64,000 bases of DNA from Sphingomonas sp. UV9. Its GTDB lineage: Bacteria; Pseudomonadota; Alphaproteobacteria; Sphingomonadales; Sphingomonadaceae. The notes under the pieces are model-generated. The model did not search any database, had not been told where the DNA came from, and saw only the letters and a program-made list of their open reading frames with translations. The stretch covers positions 1,006,784 to 1,070,783 of the forward strand of contig NZ_SCIN01000001.1 of the NCBI RefSeq assembly GCF_004101245.1, read 5' to 3'. Every line of letters starts with the position of its first letter. The first letter of the stretch is position 1. Made by a program: the position numbers and the translations under genes. This document shows, one piece after another, positions 43,230-55,227 of this stretch.

Positions 43230-43709
43230 ATGAAGGCGCTCATGAAGACCACCAAGTCGGCGAAGCCGGCTGAGGTGGAGAAGCAGTGGCATATCGTCGA
43301 CGCGGAAGGTCTCGTCGTCGGTCGTGCCGCATCGATCATCGCCAACGTCCTGCGCGGTAAGCACAAGGTGTCGTTCACCCCGCATGTCGATTGCGGTGAC
43401 AACGTCGTCGTGATCAATGCCGACAAGATCCGCTTCACCGGCAACAAGGCCGCGAAGAAGATCTATTACAAGCACACCGGTTACGCCGGCGGCATCAAGG
43501 GCATCACGGCTGCCAAGGTTCTCGACGGCCGCTTCCCGGAGCGCGTTCTCGAAAAGGCCGTCGAGCGCATGATCCCGCGCGGTCCGCTGGGTCGTGAGCA
43601 GATGCGCAACCTGCGTATCTTCAAGGGCACCGAGCATCCGCACGAGGCACAGAACCCTGCCGTGCTCGACATCGGCAGCATGAACCGCAAGAACAAGGTG
43701 GGCGCATAA
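43230..43709 (+). CDS. rplM: 50S ribosomal protein L13
   Basis: The 159-residue protein carries [27 protein letters not shown], the [12 protein letters not shown] loop and MLPRGPLG-like [28 protein letters not shown], all standard L13. Two starts, 43230 and 43242, are possible (MKALMKTT); the second is closer to most family starts. It overlaps rpsI by one base and forms the conserved rplM-rpsI operon. Confidence 0.97.
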   Translation: MKALMKTTKSAKPAEVEKQWHIVDAEGLVVGRAASIIANVLRGKHKVSFTPHVDCGDNVVVINADKIRFTGNKAAKKIYYKHTGYAGGIKGITAAKVLDGRFPERVLEKAVERMIPRGPLGREQMRNLRIFKGTEHPHEAQNPAVLDIGSMNRKNKVGA

Positions 43710-44266
43710 TGTCCGACAACCGCCAGTCGCTCGCCGATCTCGCGAGCCTGACCAACCAGCCCGCGCCGGCTGCTCCTGCCGAGCAGGCACTGCCGACCAG
43801 CGAAGGCGATATCGCAGCGCCGGTCTCGAACGAGCCCGTCCGCGAACCGATGCCGCTGCGCGAGCAGATCCTCGACAAGCAGGGCCGCGCCTATGCGACC
43901 GGCCGTCGTAAGGACGCCGTCGCGCGCGTCTGGGTCAAGCCCGGCACCGGCAAGATCACGATCAACGGTCGTGACCAGGAAGTGTATTTCGCACGTCCGA
44001 CGCTGCGTCTCGTCATCAACCAGGTGTTCGGCATCACCGAGCGCGAAGGTCAGTACGACGTCGTCTGCACCGTCAAGGGTGGTGGCCTTTCGGGCCAGGC
44101 CGGCGCGGTCAAGCATGGCATCAGCCAGGCGCTGACCCGCTTCGAGCCGGTGCTGCGCGCCACGGTCAAGTCGGCAGGCTTCCTGACCCGCGACAGCCGC
44201 GTCGTCGAGCGCAAGAAGTACGGCAAGGCGAAGGCCCGTCGTAGCTTCCAGTTCTCGAAGCGCTAA
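43709..44266 (+). CDS. rpsI: 30S ribosomal protein S9
   Basis: The 185-residue S9 has the family core [27 protein letters not shown], the [19 protein letters not shown] segment and the basic C-terminus [17 protein letters not shown] that reaches the P-site tRNA. An N-terminal extension of about 55 residues, rich in Ala and Pro, is usual in sphingomonads and other alphaproteobacteria. A terminator follows the stop by 26 bp. Confidence 0.97.
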   Translation: MSDNRQSLADLASLTNQPAPAAPAEQALPTSEGDIAAPVSNEPVREPMPLREQILDKQGRAYATGRRKDAVARVWVKPGTGKITINGRDQEVYFARPTLRLVINQVFGITEREGQYDVVCTVKGGGLSGQAGAVKHGISQALTRFEPVLRATVKSAGFLTRDSRVVERKKYGKAKARRSFQFSKR

Positions 44267-44291
44267 ATTCGCTTTCAGTACCTGCGTATCG

Positions 44292-44323
44292 AAAGGGCGG
44301 TCCGGCAACGGGCCGCCTTTTTT
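44292..44323 (+). terminator. Intrinsic terminator after rplM-rpsI
   Basis: aaagggcggtccg and cgggccgcctttttt form a GC-rich hairpin with one bulge, closed by the loop gcaa and followed by a run of six T. Position and form are those of a rho-independent terminator for the ribosomal operon. Confidence 0.85.
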
Positions 44324-44350
44324 GGTTTGAGGGCTGCAGGACTCTCCAGC

Positions 44351-44430
44351 ACGGTCATGATTTCGTCGAACGAAGCGTCGCGGATGCCGCAGCAGTCGAA
44401 CTCGGCGAGCATTCTGCTAACAAGACATGG
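44351..44430 (-). pseudogene. Duplicated C-terminal tail of the polysaccharide deacetylase
   Basis: On the minus strand this reads MLAEFDCCGIRDASFDEIMT, matching the C-terminal MLGDLDRRGIRNASLDEIIA of the intact deacetylase at 44551. At DNA level the two stretches are highly similar and lie 220 bp apart, with a family B palindrome between them. No other part of a second deacetylase gene remains. It is a relic of a tandem duplication or recombination. Confidence 0.75.
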
Positions 44431-44466
44431 ACACGCCGCCGGGCCCGGTTGTCGTGCAAGCGTCTT

Positions 44467-44520
44467 GTTATCCCGCGAAGGCGGGGGCCCAGTCTGGGTC
44501 CCTGCCTTCGCGGGGAAACA
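44467..44520. repeat. Intergenic palindromic element, family B copy 2
   Basis: ttatcccgcgaaggcggggg with cccag is mirrored by ctgggtccctgccttcgcgg with ggaaa. It belongs with the elements at 41901, 55228 and 62788 and separates the deacetylase relic from the intact gene. Confidence 0.75.
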
Positions 44521-44550
44521 CTCTACGCCTATCCCGGAACGCCACCGTCT

Positions 44551-45534
44551 TCATGCCAGCGCGGCGATGATCTCGTCGAGCGAGGCGTTGCGGATGCCGC
44601 GGCGGTCGAGGTCGCCGAGCATTGTCGTCCACCAGGCATGGAAGCACTTCAGGTCTGCGGCGTCGCGGACGTAGGGCGTGTGGCCGGGCGCGAGCGAGGG
44701 CGAATGGAAAGACAGGTTGAGCAGGCGGAGCCCTTCACCCACCGCGACCGCGACCGCTTCGAGCGCGGCGGCGATCGGCATGCCCTCGGGCGTCAGCGCT
44801 ATCCGCGACAACAAGCGCGTGCGCGCGAACGCTCCCCTGCCCTTCGGCACGCGGCCTAGAGCACGGTACAGTCTACTGCCGCCCGATCGCGCGTGGCCGG
44901 TGAAAACGGTGGTCAGCGGCAGCTCGACGATGCCGTTCGATCGATACGCCCCCGCATCCGCCATCGAGAAATCCGGACCGCCATCGCTGCGATAGTCGTA
45001 ACCGGGACGCACCGAGCTATCGATCCGGTAACCAAGCGCGGCCAGCAGTTCGAGACTGTGCGGGCCGATGCCGTAACGACCAGCGCGATACGCGCGCGGC
45101 GAACGCCCGAACGCCGAAGCGATCGCCCTCGTCAGCGTCTTGAGCTTGGCCGCCTCCAATTCACGCGGCAGGTTGCCCGCGTAGCTCGCCGTCGATGTCG
45201 CCGCCCCCTCGAACGGCGGATTGACCCAGGCGTGCAACTGCGTGCCGATCTCCGACCGCCCATCCTCGACGACGCGCGACAGGATCGCGCCCGAAGCGGG
45301 ATCGGTGGCGATCGGGTGGTCGACCATGCAGTTGAGCGCGACGCCGCGCTCCGCGAACCGGCGGTGCGCATCGGGGAATGCCACCATCGCGGTCGTCGCG
45401 CGGTTGCGAGAATCGAGGGGGGCGCGCCAGTCGAACTCTTCCTCGACATCGACGAAGACGGTGAAGCGGGTGCCGAAATCGTCGGGCCAGACTACCCGCT
45501 GCGCATCGGCCGGCCGCGGGGGGCGGTAGGTCAC
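44551..45534 (-). CDS. WalW-like polysaccharide deacetylase family protein
   Basis: The 327-residue protein has the metal-dependent NodB-type deacetylase fold: FTVFVDVEEEFDW with the first metal aspartate/glutamate, NCMVDHPIATDP, GTQLHAWVNPPFE, and the conserved YRAGRYGIGPHSLELLAALGY and LNLSFHSPSLAPGHTPYV. Family members remove N-acetyl groups from cell-surface polysaccharide. It overlaps the preceding histidine-kinase gene by 4 bp, so the pair is co-expressed. Substrate is unknown. Confidence 0.87.
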   Translation of the reverse strand: MTYRPPRPADAQRVVWPDDFGTRFTVFVDVEEEFDWRAPLDSRNRATTAMVAFPDAHRRFAERGVALNCMVDHPIATDPASGAILSRVVEDGRSEIGTQLHAWVNPPFEGAATSTASYAGNLPRELEAAKLKTLTRAIASAFGRSPRAYRAGRYGIGPHSLELLAALGYRIDSSVRPGYDYRSDGGPDFSMADAGAYRSNGIVELPLTTVFTGHARSGGSRLYRALGRVPKGRGAFARTRLLSRIALTPEGMPIAAALEAVAVAVGEGLRLLNLSFHSPSLAPGHTPYVRDAADLKCFHAWWTTMLGDLDRRGIRNASLDEIIAALA

Positions 45535-47468
45535 CGCTGATCGTCGGCGGTGCGCTCCGCTTCCGCGACATCGACGACGGGGCGCTCGGCTTCCGCGACA
45601 TCGGCGGCGGGAAGTTGCAGCGTGAGGCGTTCCGCGCCGATCTGGAGGACGCCGCCAAGTTCGACCGCGAGATTCTGCGCGAGACGCAGTGCAAAGCCGG
45701 TGCCGAGCAGCGGCGCGCCGTCAGCCTCCTGCTCGGCGTCGATGCTGAGCAGCACGTCGGTCGCATGCGCGGCGAGCGCGGCGGGGCGGTCGAACTCGAT
45801 CGTGATCGTGTCGGCGACAGGCCGCACGACGATCCCGAGTTGTTCGCCCTGCCGCCCGGCCGACACCAGCGCCGCGAGCAGGCGGCCGACCAGCCGTTCG
45901 ACCGCGCGATCGTCGCCGCGGACAGCGCAGTCGCCTGCGGGCATCGCCGCGGACAGGCTCGCCCCGCGCAAGGTGGCGAGCGGCTGCAAATCCTTCGTGA
46001 CGCGGTCGAGCAATGCACGGACCGGTACGGTCGTCGGTCGCAGGTCGAGCGCATGGCCTTCGATTCGCGCGGCAGTATCGAGATCGTCGATCGCGGCGAG
46101 CAGGTCGCCCGCCTGCGTGCGGATCGCCGAGGCACGGTCGCGATAGGTCGGCGAGACCGGCCCCAGCAACTGCGTCTCGATCAGCTCGGCGAACCCGGCG
46201 ATCGCGTTGGTCGGCGTGCGCAGTTCGTGGACGAGCTGGCGAAGTGAATCGGCGACGGGCGACGACGCACGCACCGGTGCGCGCGCCGGGTGCGCGGTCT
46301 CGTCGCGACGCGGGCGGCGCGCGGTGCCGCGAAAGCCGATGAAGCGGCCGGACGCGTGTTCGAACGCGGGCACGCCCGACAGCCGCCACGATCCGAACGC
46401 GTCCGACAGGCCACCGACTTCGAGCCGCGCGTCGCTGAACCGCGAGCGGCGACGGAACGCCCCTGCCGCGACGCCGTCGAGATGCGCTTCGCCCTGCTGT
46501 GCGGCATAGGCCAGCGACACGCCGACCAGTGCCGAGCGGGCGACGCCATCGACCATGCGGATGACGCCTTGGGCGTCGGTCTCGAACCGGAAGCTCTCGA
46601 TCTCGGCGGCAGTCGGCGTCGGCGTGGCCGCTTCGGCGGTGCGGTCACGATTGAACGCCTCGATCCGCGCGACGAGATCGGAAATCTCGAACCGGTCTGC
46701 GGGCGTAGGTTCGCTCGGCTCGACGACGGGAGGCTCGCTCTCGGCCAGCTTGGCATGGCGAAACGCCTCCGCGACGAACGGCAGGCCGCGCGCGACCGCG
46801 CCAAGCGCCATGAACGGGGTTTCGCTTAGGGGGGCGGTGTAGAGGGGCGGTTCGGACGCATCGGTCGGAGGCGTCTCAACGGGGTCCGGTTCCACCATTC
46901 CGGCAACCGGCTGTTCGAGCACAGGCGGCTGTTCGAGCACGGGCGGCTCTTCAATAGGCAAAGGCTCGGCAGCGACCGGTTCAGCACGCTCGGCCTCGAC
47001 CGGGACGTCGGGTTGCGGCAGCACGAAGTCGACCGAACCGAAGCTCTGCAAACCACGTTGGACCGATGCCGGCAGGTCGCGGCGATGGCGCAGCACAGAA
47101 CGACCCGCGGGGGTCAGGCGCGGCAGGATTGCCAGCCATTCGTCAGGATCGAGCCTCGCGGTCCGCAGCACCGGTGCAGCGATCGCCAGCGCATCCTCGG
47201 CAAAGAACGCGACCAGGTTCGCATCGGGCCGGGCAAAGGCGAGCGCGCGAGCGCTGGCGGCGCGGACCTCGACCGGCACCGCCTGGCGTAACAGGCGTAA
47301 TCGCGCGATAGCCGGTTCGTCGACCACCGTCCGACCGCGCCCCATCAGGTCCACCAGTTGACGCCACGCGGATTGCGCGCCGAAATCGGTGGCCATGTCG
47401 GCAGCGAGGATCGTCTTCAGGCTATCGTCGAACCGCACATCGCTCCCCGGTTGCCATGGGCCTACCAT
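45531..47468 (-). CDS. Sensor histidine kinase coupled to the deacetylase
   Basis: The 645-residue protein shows no membrane helices. It has a helical N-terminal half, a Pro/Glu-rich linker with repeats (PPVLEQPPVLEQ, around 170-190), a PAS-like region (about 300-390), a HisKA helix with the phosphoacceptor histidine in LRQLVHELRTPTNAIAGFAEL, and an atypical C-terminal ATPase that lacks a clear GxGL box. No cognate response regulator lies beside it. Together with the coupled deacetylase it may adjust the cell-surface polysaccharide; the signal is unknown. Confidence 0.8.
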   Translation of the reverse strand: MVGPWQPGSDVRFDDSLKTILAADMATDFGAQSAWRQLVDLMGRGRTVVDEPAIARLRLLRQAVPVEVRAASARALAFARPDANLVAFFAEDALAIAAPVLRTARLDPDEWLAILPRLTPAGRSVLRHRRDLPASVQRGLQSFGSVDFVLPQPDVPVEAERAEPVAAEPLPIEEPPVLEQPPVLEQPVAGMVEPDPVETPPTDASEPPLYTAPLSETPFMALGAVARGLPFVAEAFRHAKLAESEPPVVEPSEPTPADRFEISDLVARIEAFNRDRTAEAATPTPTAAEIESFRFETDAQGVIRMVDGVARSALVGVSLAYAAQQGEAHLDGVAAGAFRRRSRFSDARLEVGGLSDAFGSWRLSGVPAFEHASGRFIGFRGTARRPRRDETAHPARAPVRASSPVADSLRQLVHELRTPTNAIAGFAELIETQLLGPVSPTYRDRASAIRTQAGDLLAAIDDLDTAARIEGHALDLRPTTVPVRALLDRVTKDLQPLATLRGASLSAAMPAGDCAVRGDDRAVERLVGRLLAALVSAGRQGEQLGIVVRPVADTITIEFDRPAALAAHATDVLLSIDAEQEADGAPLLGTGFALRLAQNLAVELGGVLQIGAERLTLQLPAADVAEAERPVVDVAEAERTADDQR

Positions 47469-47635
47469 GCTCTCCGTACCGATTCCTTAACGTCGCCGCC
47501 CTAGCGACGGAACAGCGCATTTCGGCCGGACGGGAGGTTCGTCGCATAGTGGGACAATTGCGTTTCGCCGCAACAATCTTATCGCTATGAGGAATGAATC
47601 GCTTGGTTTGCGATGCCTATCGGGAGTTGCGTGAA

Positions 47636-48103
47636 ATGAGTTTTGACCGGATCGATCGGCAGATCCTGTCGCTGTTGCAGGCCGACGGTCGGATGACCAA
47701 TGTCGACCTGGCCGACCAGGTGGGCCTCACCGCACCGCCGTGCCTGCGCCGCGTCCGCGCGCTCGAGGAGGCAGGCGCGATCCGCGGCTATCACGCCGAT
47801 CTCGATGCGGGCCGTCTGGGCTTCCCGATCACGGTATTCGCGATGGTGTCGCTGCGCAGCCAGGCCGAGCACGACCTCGCCGCGTTCGAGCATCATATCG
47901 CGGATATTCCGGAAATCCGGGAATGTCACATGCTTAACGGCGAGATCGACTTCATCCTGAAGATAGTCGCGGCCGATCTGAAGAGTTTCCAGGAGATCCT
48001 GACGACACACCTGACGCCCGCACCAAACGTGGCCAGCGTGAAGACGTCGCTGACGATCCGGACCGCGAAGGCGCTGTCGGGGATACCGGTGGTGGTGGAC
48101 TAG
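47636..48103 (+). CDS. Lrp/AsnC-family transcriptional regulator
   Basis: The 155-residue protein has the Lrp helix-turn-helix (LDRIDRQIL-type start FDRIDRQILSLLQADGRMTNVDLADQVGLTAPPCLRRVRALEEAG in fragments) and the ligand-binding RAM domain (ECHMLNGEIDFILKIVAADLKSF). The start at 47636 (MSFDRID) matches family starts; an in-frame ATG at 47594 would add 14 residues. It is divergent from the histidine kinase. Its targets are not shown. Confidence 0.9.
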   Translation: MSFDRIDRQILSLLQADGRMTNVDLADQVGLTAPPCLRRVRALEEAGAIRGYHADLDAGRLGFPITVFAMVSLRSQAEHDLAAFEHHIADIPEIRECHMLNGEIDFILKIVAADLKSFQEILTTHLTPAPNVASVKTSLTIRTAKALSGIPVVVD

Positions 48104-48115
48104 GCTTGGCGCTTG

Positions 48116-48240
48116 ATCCTCCCCCGCAAGGGGGAGGTGGCTGGCGCTTGCCAGACGGAGGGGGCGGTATGGGAAACCGCTGTTCCGTGCACTCCCCCTC
48201 CGACGCCTTCGGCGCCACCTCCCCCTGGCGGGGGAGGATC
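48116..48240. repeat. Intergenic palindromic element, family C copy 1
   Basis: gatcctcccccgcaaggggg with aggtggctggcgcttgccag is mirrored at the other end by ggcgccacctccccctggcg with ggggaggatc. A similar copy is at 57851. Bases 48265-48380 hold another, looser pair of GGGAGG-type arms (ctccctggaagggagggggc and gcccctccctttcagggagg). No gene is present in 48104-48492. Confidence 0.75.
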
Positions 48241-48439
48241 GAGGCGGCTGGATGTCTTTTTTGCTCCTCCCTGGAAGGGAGGGGGCGGGGGTGGGTCGGT
48301 TTCCGCGAGGTTCAAATCTCGCCGACACGAGCCGGCCTATCCACCCCCTGCCCCTCCCTTTCAGGGAGGGGAGCCTGACAGCTCTCCCTTTCAGCGGGTA
48401 GTTCGAGACGGCATGCTTGGCGGACGACACCTCAAACGA

Positions 48440-48469
48440 AAACGGGGCGGCATTGCTGCCGCCCCGTTT
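48440..48469 (-). terminator. Intrinsic terminator for the TPR-protein gene
   Basis: AAACGGGGCGGCA (48440-48452) pairs perfectly with TGCCGCCCCGTTT (48457-48469) around a 4-nt loop. On the minus strand the hairpin ends in a T-rich stretch (ttttcgttt), so it suits the gene ending at 48493. It could also stop transcripts from the plus strand. Confidence 0.8.
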
Positions 48470-48492
48470 CCTTTCGACAAAGACTCGATCGC

Positions 48493-49785
48493 TTATGCGG
48501 CCGGTGCACCAAGCCAGGTGTTCCACAGGCCGGCAACGTCGGCCTTGGGCGAACCCTTGACCGCGGCGAACGCGGTTGCTGCGCCGGCCTTGTCGCCCGA
48601 ACGGGCGAGCGCGATGCCCATGTGCAGGTTGACGTCGTCTGCGTCGACGCCGCCCTTCTGCAACGCCACGCGGTAGAGTTCGACCGCCTTGGCGTAATTG
48701 TTCTGGCCGAGGTACGCGTCGGCGGTACCGGCGGCGAGCTTGCCGTTGGCGGCGGTCGTTGCACGCTTTTCGAGACCCGCAAGCGGGCCGTCGGCAGCGA
48801 TGTTCTTGGTCGCGTCGGCAAGCAGACCCTTGGCCATCGTGTTCGACGCCGGGATCTTGCCCTGCGCCATGCCTTCCTTGAGCACGGCCTGGGCTTCGCT
48901 CGGCAGGCCACGACGGTTCACGCTATCGGCATATTGCAGATAGTCGGTCTGGTCGGCGAGCGAGTTGGTCGCGCGCATCAGGCGGAAGATATCGACCTTC
49001 TGCGCTTCGTCGAGCGTGATCAGCGCGTTCTGCTGGATGCCCGACAGGATCAGCACGTCGCGCCAGTTCTTCGCGGACGGATAGGCGGTGATCCACTTCT
49101 TCAGCCACGCCATCGTGTCGGCGTTACGCTTCGCGGCGTACGACTTGGCGATCGCATAGCGGTAATATTCCTCGGGAGCCTTCTGGCCGGCCGCGGTCAT
49201 CTGCGCGATGCTGGCGTCGAGATCGGCGGTCGCACCGGCGACGTCGCCGCTGTCCATCTTTGCCTTGATGATCTGCAACGACAGGTTCGGATCGGTGTAG
49301 CCGAGCTCCTTCGCCTTGGCGAAATACTGGAGCGCGATCGGATACTGCTTGCCGTTGAAGGCGAGCGCGCCACGGCGATACGCGTAGCGACCGCGATCGG
49401 CAGCGGGCGTGGCCGGATTGGCGATCAGCGCATCCAGCGGGCCGGCGAGCGTCGTCTCGTTGATCGGTGCGTTGGGGTTGGCGGTCTGTGCCGCAACCAG
49501 CTTCTCGTTCTCGAGCTGATAGCGCAAGGCCGCGCCGATATACTTTTCGTAATCGGTCTTCGCGGCGGCATCGATCTGGTCGATCGCAGTCTGCGCACCG
49601 GCGTAATCCTTGGCGGCAAGCGCGGTCTGCGCGGCGACACCGGGCTTCTGGACTTCGGGGCTCAGCTTCATCGCTGGCGCCGCATCGGCCTTCTTATCCT
49701 TGGCGAACGCGGGCGCCGACAGCGCGAGGCCGCTCGTGCCGGTGGCGAACGCCGCAATCAGTGCAAGCTTCGAAATGGTCTTCAT
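48493..49785 (-). CDS. Periplasmic TPR-like repeat protein
   Basis: The 430-residue product has a signal peptide (cleavage near APAFAKDKK, about residue 28) and helical pairs that look like degenerate tetratricopeptide repeats: DYAGAQTAIDQIDAA, KQYPIALQYFAKAKELGY, NYAKAVELYRVALQKGG, DKAGAATAFAAVKG. Such proteins act as scaffolds or chaperones. I cannot name a specific family. A terminator follows it, and a short gap separates it from the divergent yaaA. Confidence 0.75.
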   Translation of the reverse strand: MKTISKLALIAAFATGTSGLALSAPAFAKDKKADAAPAMKLSPEVQKPGVAAQTALAAKDYAGAQTAIDQIDAAAKTDYEKYIGAALRYQLENEKLVAAQTANPNAPINETTLAGPLDALIANPATPAADRGRYAYRRGALAFNGKQYPIALQYFAKAKELGYTDPNLSLQIIKAKMDSGDVAGATADLDASIAQMTAAGQKAPEEYYRYAIAKSYAAKRNADTMAWLKKWITAYPSAKNWRDVLILSGIQQNALITLDEAQKVDIFRLMRATNSLADQTDYLQYADSVNRRGLPSEAQAVLKEGMAQGKIPASNTMAKGLLADATKNIAADGPLAGLEKRATTAANGKLAAGTADAYLGQNNYAKAVELYRVALQKGGVDADDVNLHMGIALARSGDKAGAATAFAAVKGSPKADVAGLWNTWLGAPAA

Positions 49786-49949
49786 GCGGAAACTCTCCCT
49801 TTGCGTCGGCCCCCCTCAGGTTGGCGGCGCGCGACGACGCTATATGATCCGCCATGCATACGTTCAAGCGAGCGGCTTGGATCCCGCAGATGTGCGATTG
49901 CGCGTGAACGGCAATTGAACGCGCCCCCCGCCATAGCTAGATCGCGGCC

Positions 49950-50699
49950 ATGATCGCTGTCCTTTCGCCCGCCAAGACGCTCGATTACGAGAGCCCGCTG
50001 CCCAAGCTCAAGCCCACCACGCCGCGGTTTGCCGACGAGGCCAAAACGCTGGCGCATGCCGCGGCGCATCTGACGCAGAAGAAACTGTCGGAACTGATGC
50101 ATATCTCGCCCGCACTGGCGAAGCTGAACGCCGACCGGTTCCGCGATTTCGACACACTGCCCGAGCGGCCGGCGATGTTCGCGTTCGCTGGCGACGTCTA
50201 TACCGGGCTGGAGGCGAAGACGCTCGACGAGGCCGCGGTCGATTACGCGCAGGATCATGTGCGGATGCTGTCGGGGCTGTACGGGTTATTGCGTCCGCTC
50301 GACAAGATGCGGCCTTACCGGCTGGAGATGGGCACGCGCTGGGCCCCGCGGAAAACCAAGCTGACCGACTGGTGGGGCGACCGGATCGCCAAGCAACTCG
50401 CCGACGACGTCGAGGCCGAGGGGTCGGGCACGATCCTGAACCTCGCCAGCCAGGAATATTGGGCGGCGGCTGACGGCAAGCTGCCTTCGTCCATACGGGT
50501 CGTGGCGATCGATTTCCGCGAAGGCGAGGCGCAGAAATTCGTCAGCTTCCACGCCAAGAAAGCGCGCGGGATGGTCGCGCGGTGGCTGGTCGAGCACCGC
50601 GTCGACGACATCGAGGGGATCAAGGGCTTCGACAGCGATGGCTATGCCTATGACGCGGCGGGCAGCAGCGACGCGCAGTTCCGGTTCGTCCGCAAGTGA
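49950..50699 (+). CDS. yaaA: Peroxide stress protein YaaA (DUF328/UPF0246)
   Basis: The 249-residue protein carries the YaaA features MIAVLSPAKTLDYESPLP, FAGDVYTGLEAKTLDE, the DHVRMLSGLYGLLRPLDKMRPYRLEMGT segment, and YEWGA-like NLASQEYWAA. YaaA limits intracellular iron during peroxide stress in E. coli. It overlaps the SDR gene by 4 bp. Its length is normal. Confidence 0.93.
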   Translation: MIAVLSPAKTLDYESPLPKLKPTTPRFADEAKTLAHAAAHLTQKKLSELMHISPALAKLNADRFRDFDTLPERPAMFAFAGDVYTGLEAKTLDEAAVDYAQDHVRMLSGLYGLLRPLDKMRPYRLEMGTRWAPRKTKLTDWWGDRIAKQLADDVEAEGSGTILNLASQEYWAAADGKLPSSIRVVAIDFREGEAQKFVSFHAKKARGMVARWLVEHRVDDIEGIKGFDSDGYAYDAAGSSDAQFRFVRK

Positions 50700-51382
50700 G
50701 CAGCGCGGTCGTCATCGGCGCCTCGGGCGGCATCGGCAAGGCGCTGGAAGAGGCGCTGATCGAGGAAGGCGCGTTCGACGGCGTCTTCGGTTTCTCGCGA
50801 TCCGATAGCGGCGATCGTCATCTTGATCTGGAAGACGAAGTGAGCATCGCCGCGGCGGCGAAGCGCGTGGGCTCGCCGACCCTGGTGATCGTCGCGACTG
50901 GATTGCTCCACGACGGCGACAAGGGCCCCGAAAAATCGATGCGCGAGCTCGACCCGGTCTGGATGGCGCGCAACTTCGCGATCAACGCGATCGGGCCGGC
51001 GCTGGTGGCCAAGCATTTCCTGCCGACGATGCCCAAAGCGGGACGGATCGTGTTCGCGGTGCTGTCGGCGAGGGTCGGGAGCATCGGCGATAACAGGCTC
51101 GGCGGCTGGTACGGCTATCGCGCGTCGAAGGCGGCGTTGAACCAGCTGGTCCGGACGATCTCGATCGAGGACAAAAGGCGCAACTCGAGCGGCATCGTCG
51201 TCGGGCTGCACCCAGGTACGGTCGACACCGGCCTGTCGAAGCCGTTCCAGGGAAATGTAACGCCGGGCAATCTGTTCAAGGCCGACCGTGCGGCGGTACA
51301 GTTGCTCGACGTGATCGACGGGTTGCGGGCACCGGACAGCGGCAAGCTGTTCGCATGGGACGGGGTCGAGGTCACGCCGTAG
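50696..51382 (+). CDS. Short-chain dehydrogenase (C-factor-like)
   Basis: The 228-residue SDR starts at GTG 50696, overlapping the yaaA stop. It has the glycine motif VIGASGGIGKALEEAL, the SARVGSIGDNRLGGWYGYRASKAALNQ block with the catalytic Ser, Tyr and Lys, and the ending GVEVTP. It resembles the C-signal/CsgA-type SDRs. Substrate is unknown. Unlike the fragment at 44-391 it is intact. Confidence 0.88.
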   Translation: MSSAVVIGASGGIGKALEEALIEEGAFDGVFGFSRSDSGDRHLDLEDEVSIAAAAKRVGSPTLVIVATGLLHDGDKGPEKSMRELDPVWMARNFAINAIGPALVAKHFLPTMPKAGRIVFAVLSARVGSIGDNRLGGWYGYRASKAALNQLVRTISIEDKRRNSSGIVVGLHPGTVDTGLSKPFQGNVTPGNLFKADRAAVQLLDVIDGLRAPDSGKLFAWDGVEVTP

Positions 51383-51434
51383 CGGGTCGGCCGCCGTTTC
51401 TCTCCTAACATCCGTTTCCCACCCCCCCCACTTT

Positions 51435-51520
51435 CGTCACCCCAGCGAAAGCTGGGGTATCCCTCGTGGCGGGCGACGTTAGCCAAACGCGGAGATCCCA
51501 GCTTCCGCTGGGATGACGGG
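51435..51520. repeat. Intergenic inverted repeat, family D
   Basis: cgtcaccccagcgaaagctg with gggtatccct is mirrored by ggagatcccagcttccgctg with ggatgacggg about 50 bp on. This is another sphingomonad-type paired palindrome, with CAGCGAAAGCTG arms, between convergent or separate transcripts. Confidence 0.7.
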
Positions 51521-51667
51521 CGCGGGGAGCGATATCTCCTCTACGCCTTCGGCTCCCTCCAACCCACTCTCATGACGCAGATTTCACCTTCCTGCCACGG
51601 CGCCGTCAGGTGCCCGAGCTCACTCTCCTGCCCTCGTCCACCAAGGCCGAAACGAGAGGATACCAGC

Positions 51668-51952
51668 ATGAAGAAGTCCCTCCCCCTCGCGATCCTCGCT
51701 GCGAGCGCGCTGTTCTCCGGTGGTGCCGCAATCGCCGCGACGCAGGCAAAGCCGATGACCGTCCAGCCCAAGACCGTCGCGAGCCACACTACCACCACCA
51801 AGACCACGACGCCGATGGGCAACACCAAGATCGCCAAGCGCACCACCACGGTCAGGAAGGGCCGCATGGTCACCGCCAAGCTCGCGAACGGAAAGACCGT
51901 CACCTACAATTGCGCGCTCGCCGGCAACAAGACCAAGGCCGCCTGCAAATAA
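51668..51952 (+). CDS. Small secreted Thr/Lys-rich protein
   Basis: The 94-residue product has a signal peptide (core LPLAILAASALFSGGAAIA, cleavage near residue 23) and a mature domain of about 70 residues rich in Thr and Lys (HTTTTKTTTPMGNTKIAKRTTT), with two cysteines near the end (YNCALAGNKTKAACK) that could form a disulfide. Family unknown. The repetitive Thr run suggests a flexible, cell-wall- or polymer-bound protein. It is alone before gyrA. Confidence 0.7.
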   Translation: MKKSLPLAILAASALFSGGAAIAATQAKPMTVQPKTVASHTTTTKTTTPMGNTKIAKRTTTVRKGRMVTAKLANGKTVTYNCALAGNKTKAACK

Positions 51953-52085
51953 CCCCGAATTAGCGATGAAACCCTTCTCCCCCCTCGTACGTAGGCGCGT
52001 GCGTACGCGTGCGCGGGGGTAGTAAGCAGCCGACCCCTCGGCTAAGGTGTGTCATCATACCGACACAAGCCGAAAGCCTTCAGAT

Positions 52086-54862
<2,777 letters not shown>

Positions 54863-54866
<4 letters not shown>

Positions 54867-55213
54867 GCCGCGATCCGATCGCCTATAAAGTGCTGACCGG
54901 CGCGGAGCTGGCGACGCTGGAGAGCGGCAGCTTCGCGGGCGCGCCGGTGGATCTGGCCGATGGCTATATCCACCTCTCGACCGCCGAACAGCTGACCGAG
55001 ACCGTCGACAAGCACTTCGCCGGCCAGTCGGACCTGCACGTCGCGGCGATCGATCTCGAAGCGCTCGGCGGCGACGTGAAGTGGGAAGAATCGCGCGGCG
55101 GCCAATTCTTCCCGCACATCTATGGCGGCCCGCTGCTGCTGGAGACGGTGCTGTCCTACGGACCGCTCGAGCGCGATGATGCGGGCAAGGTTAAGCTCCC
55201 GGTCGCCGGGTAA
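54863..55213 (+). CDS. DUF952 domain protein
   Basis: The 116-residue protein begins at GTG 54863 within the gyrA stop. It matches DUF952: AYKVLTGAELATLESGSFAGAPVDLADGYIHLSTAEQL and HFAGQSDLHVAAID plus FPHIYGGPLLLETVLSYGPL. The family is small, often near metabolic genes, and of unknown function. Its coupling to gyrA is positional; I infer no function from it. Confidence 0.87.
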
Positions 55214-55227
55214 TACGCGCCCAAAGA

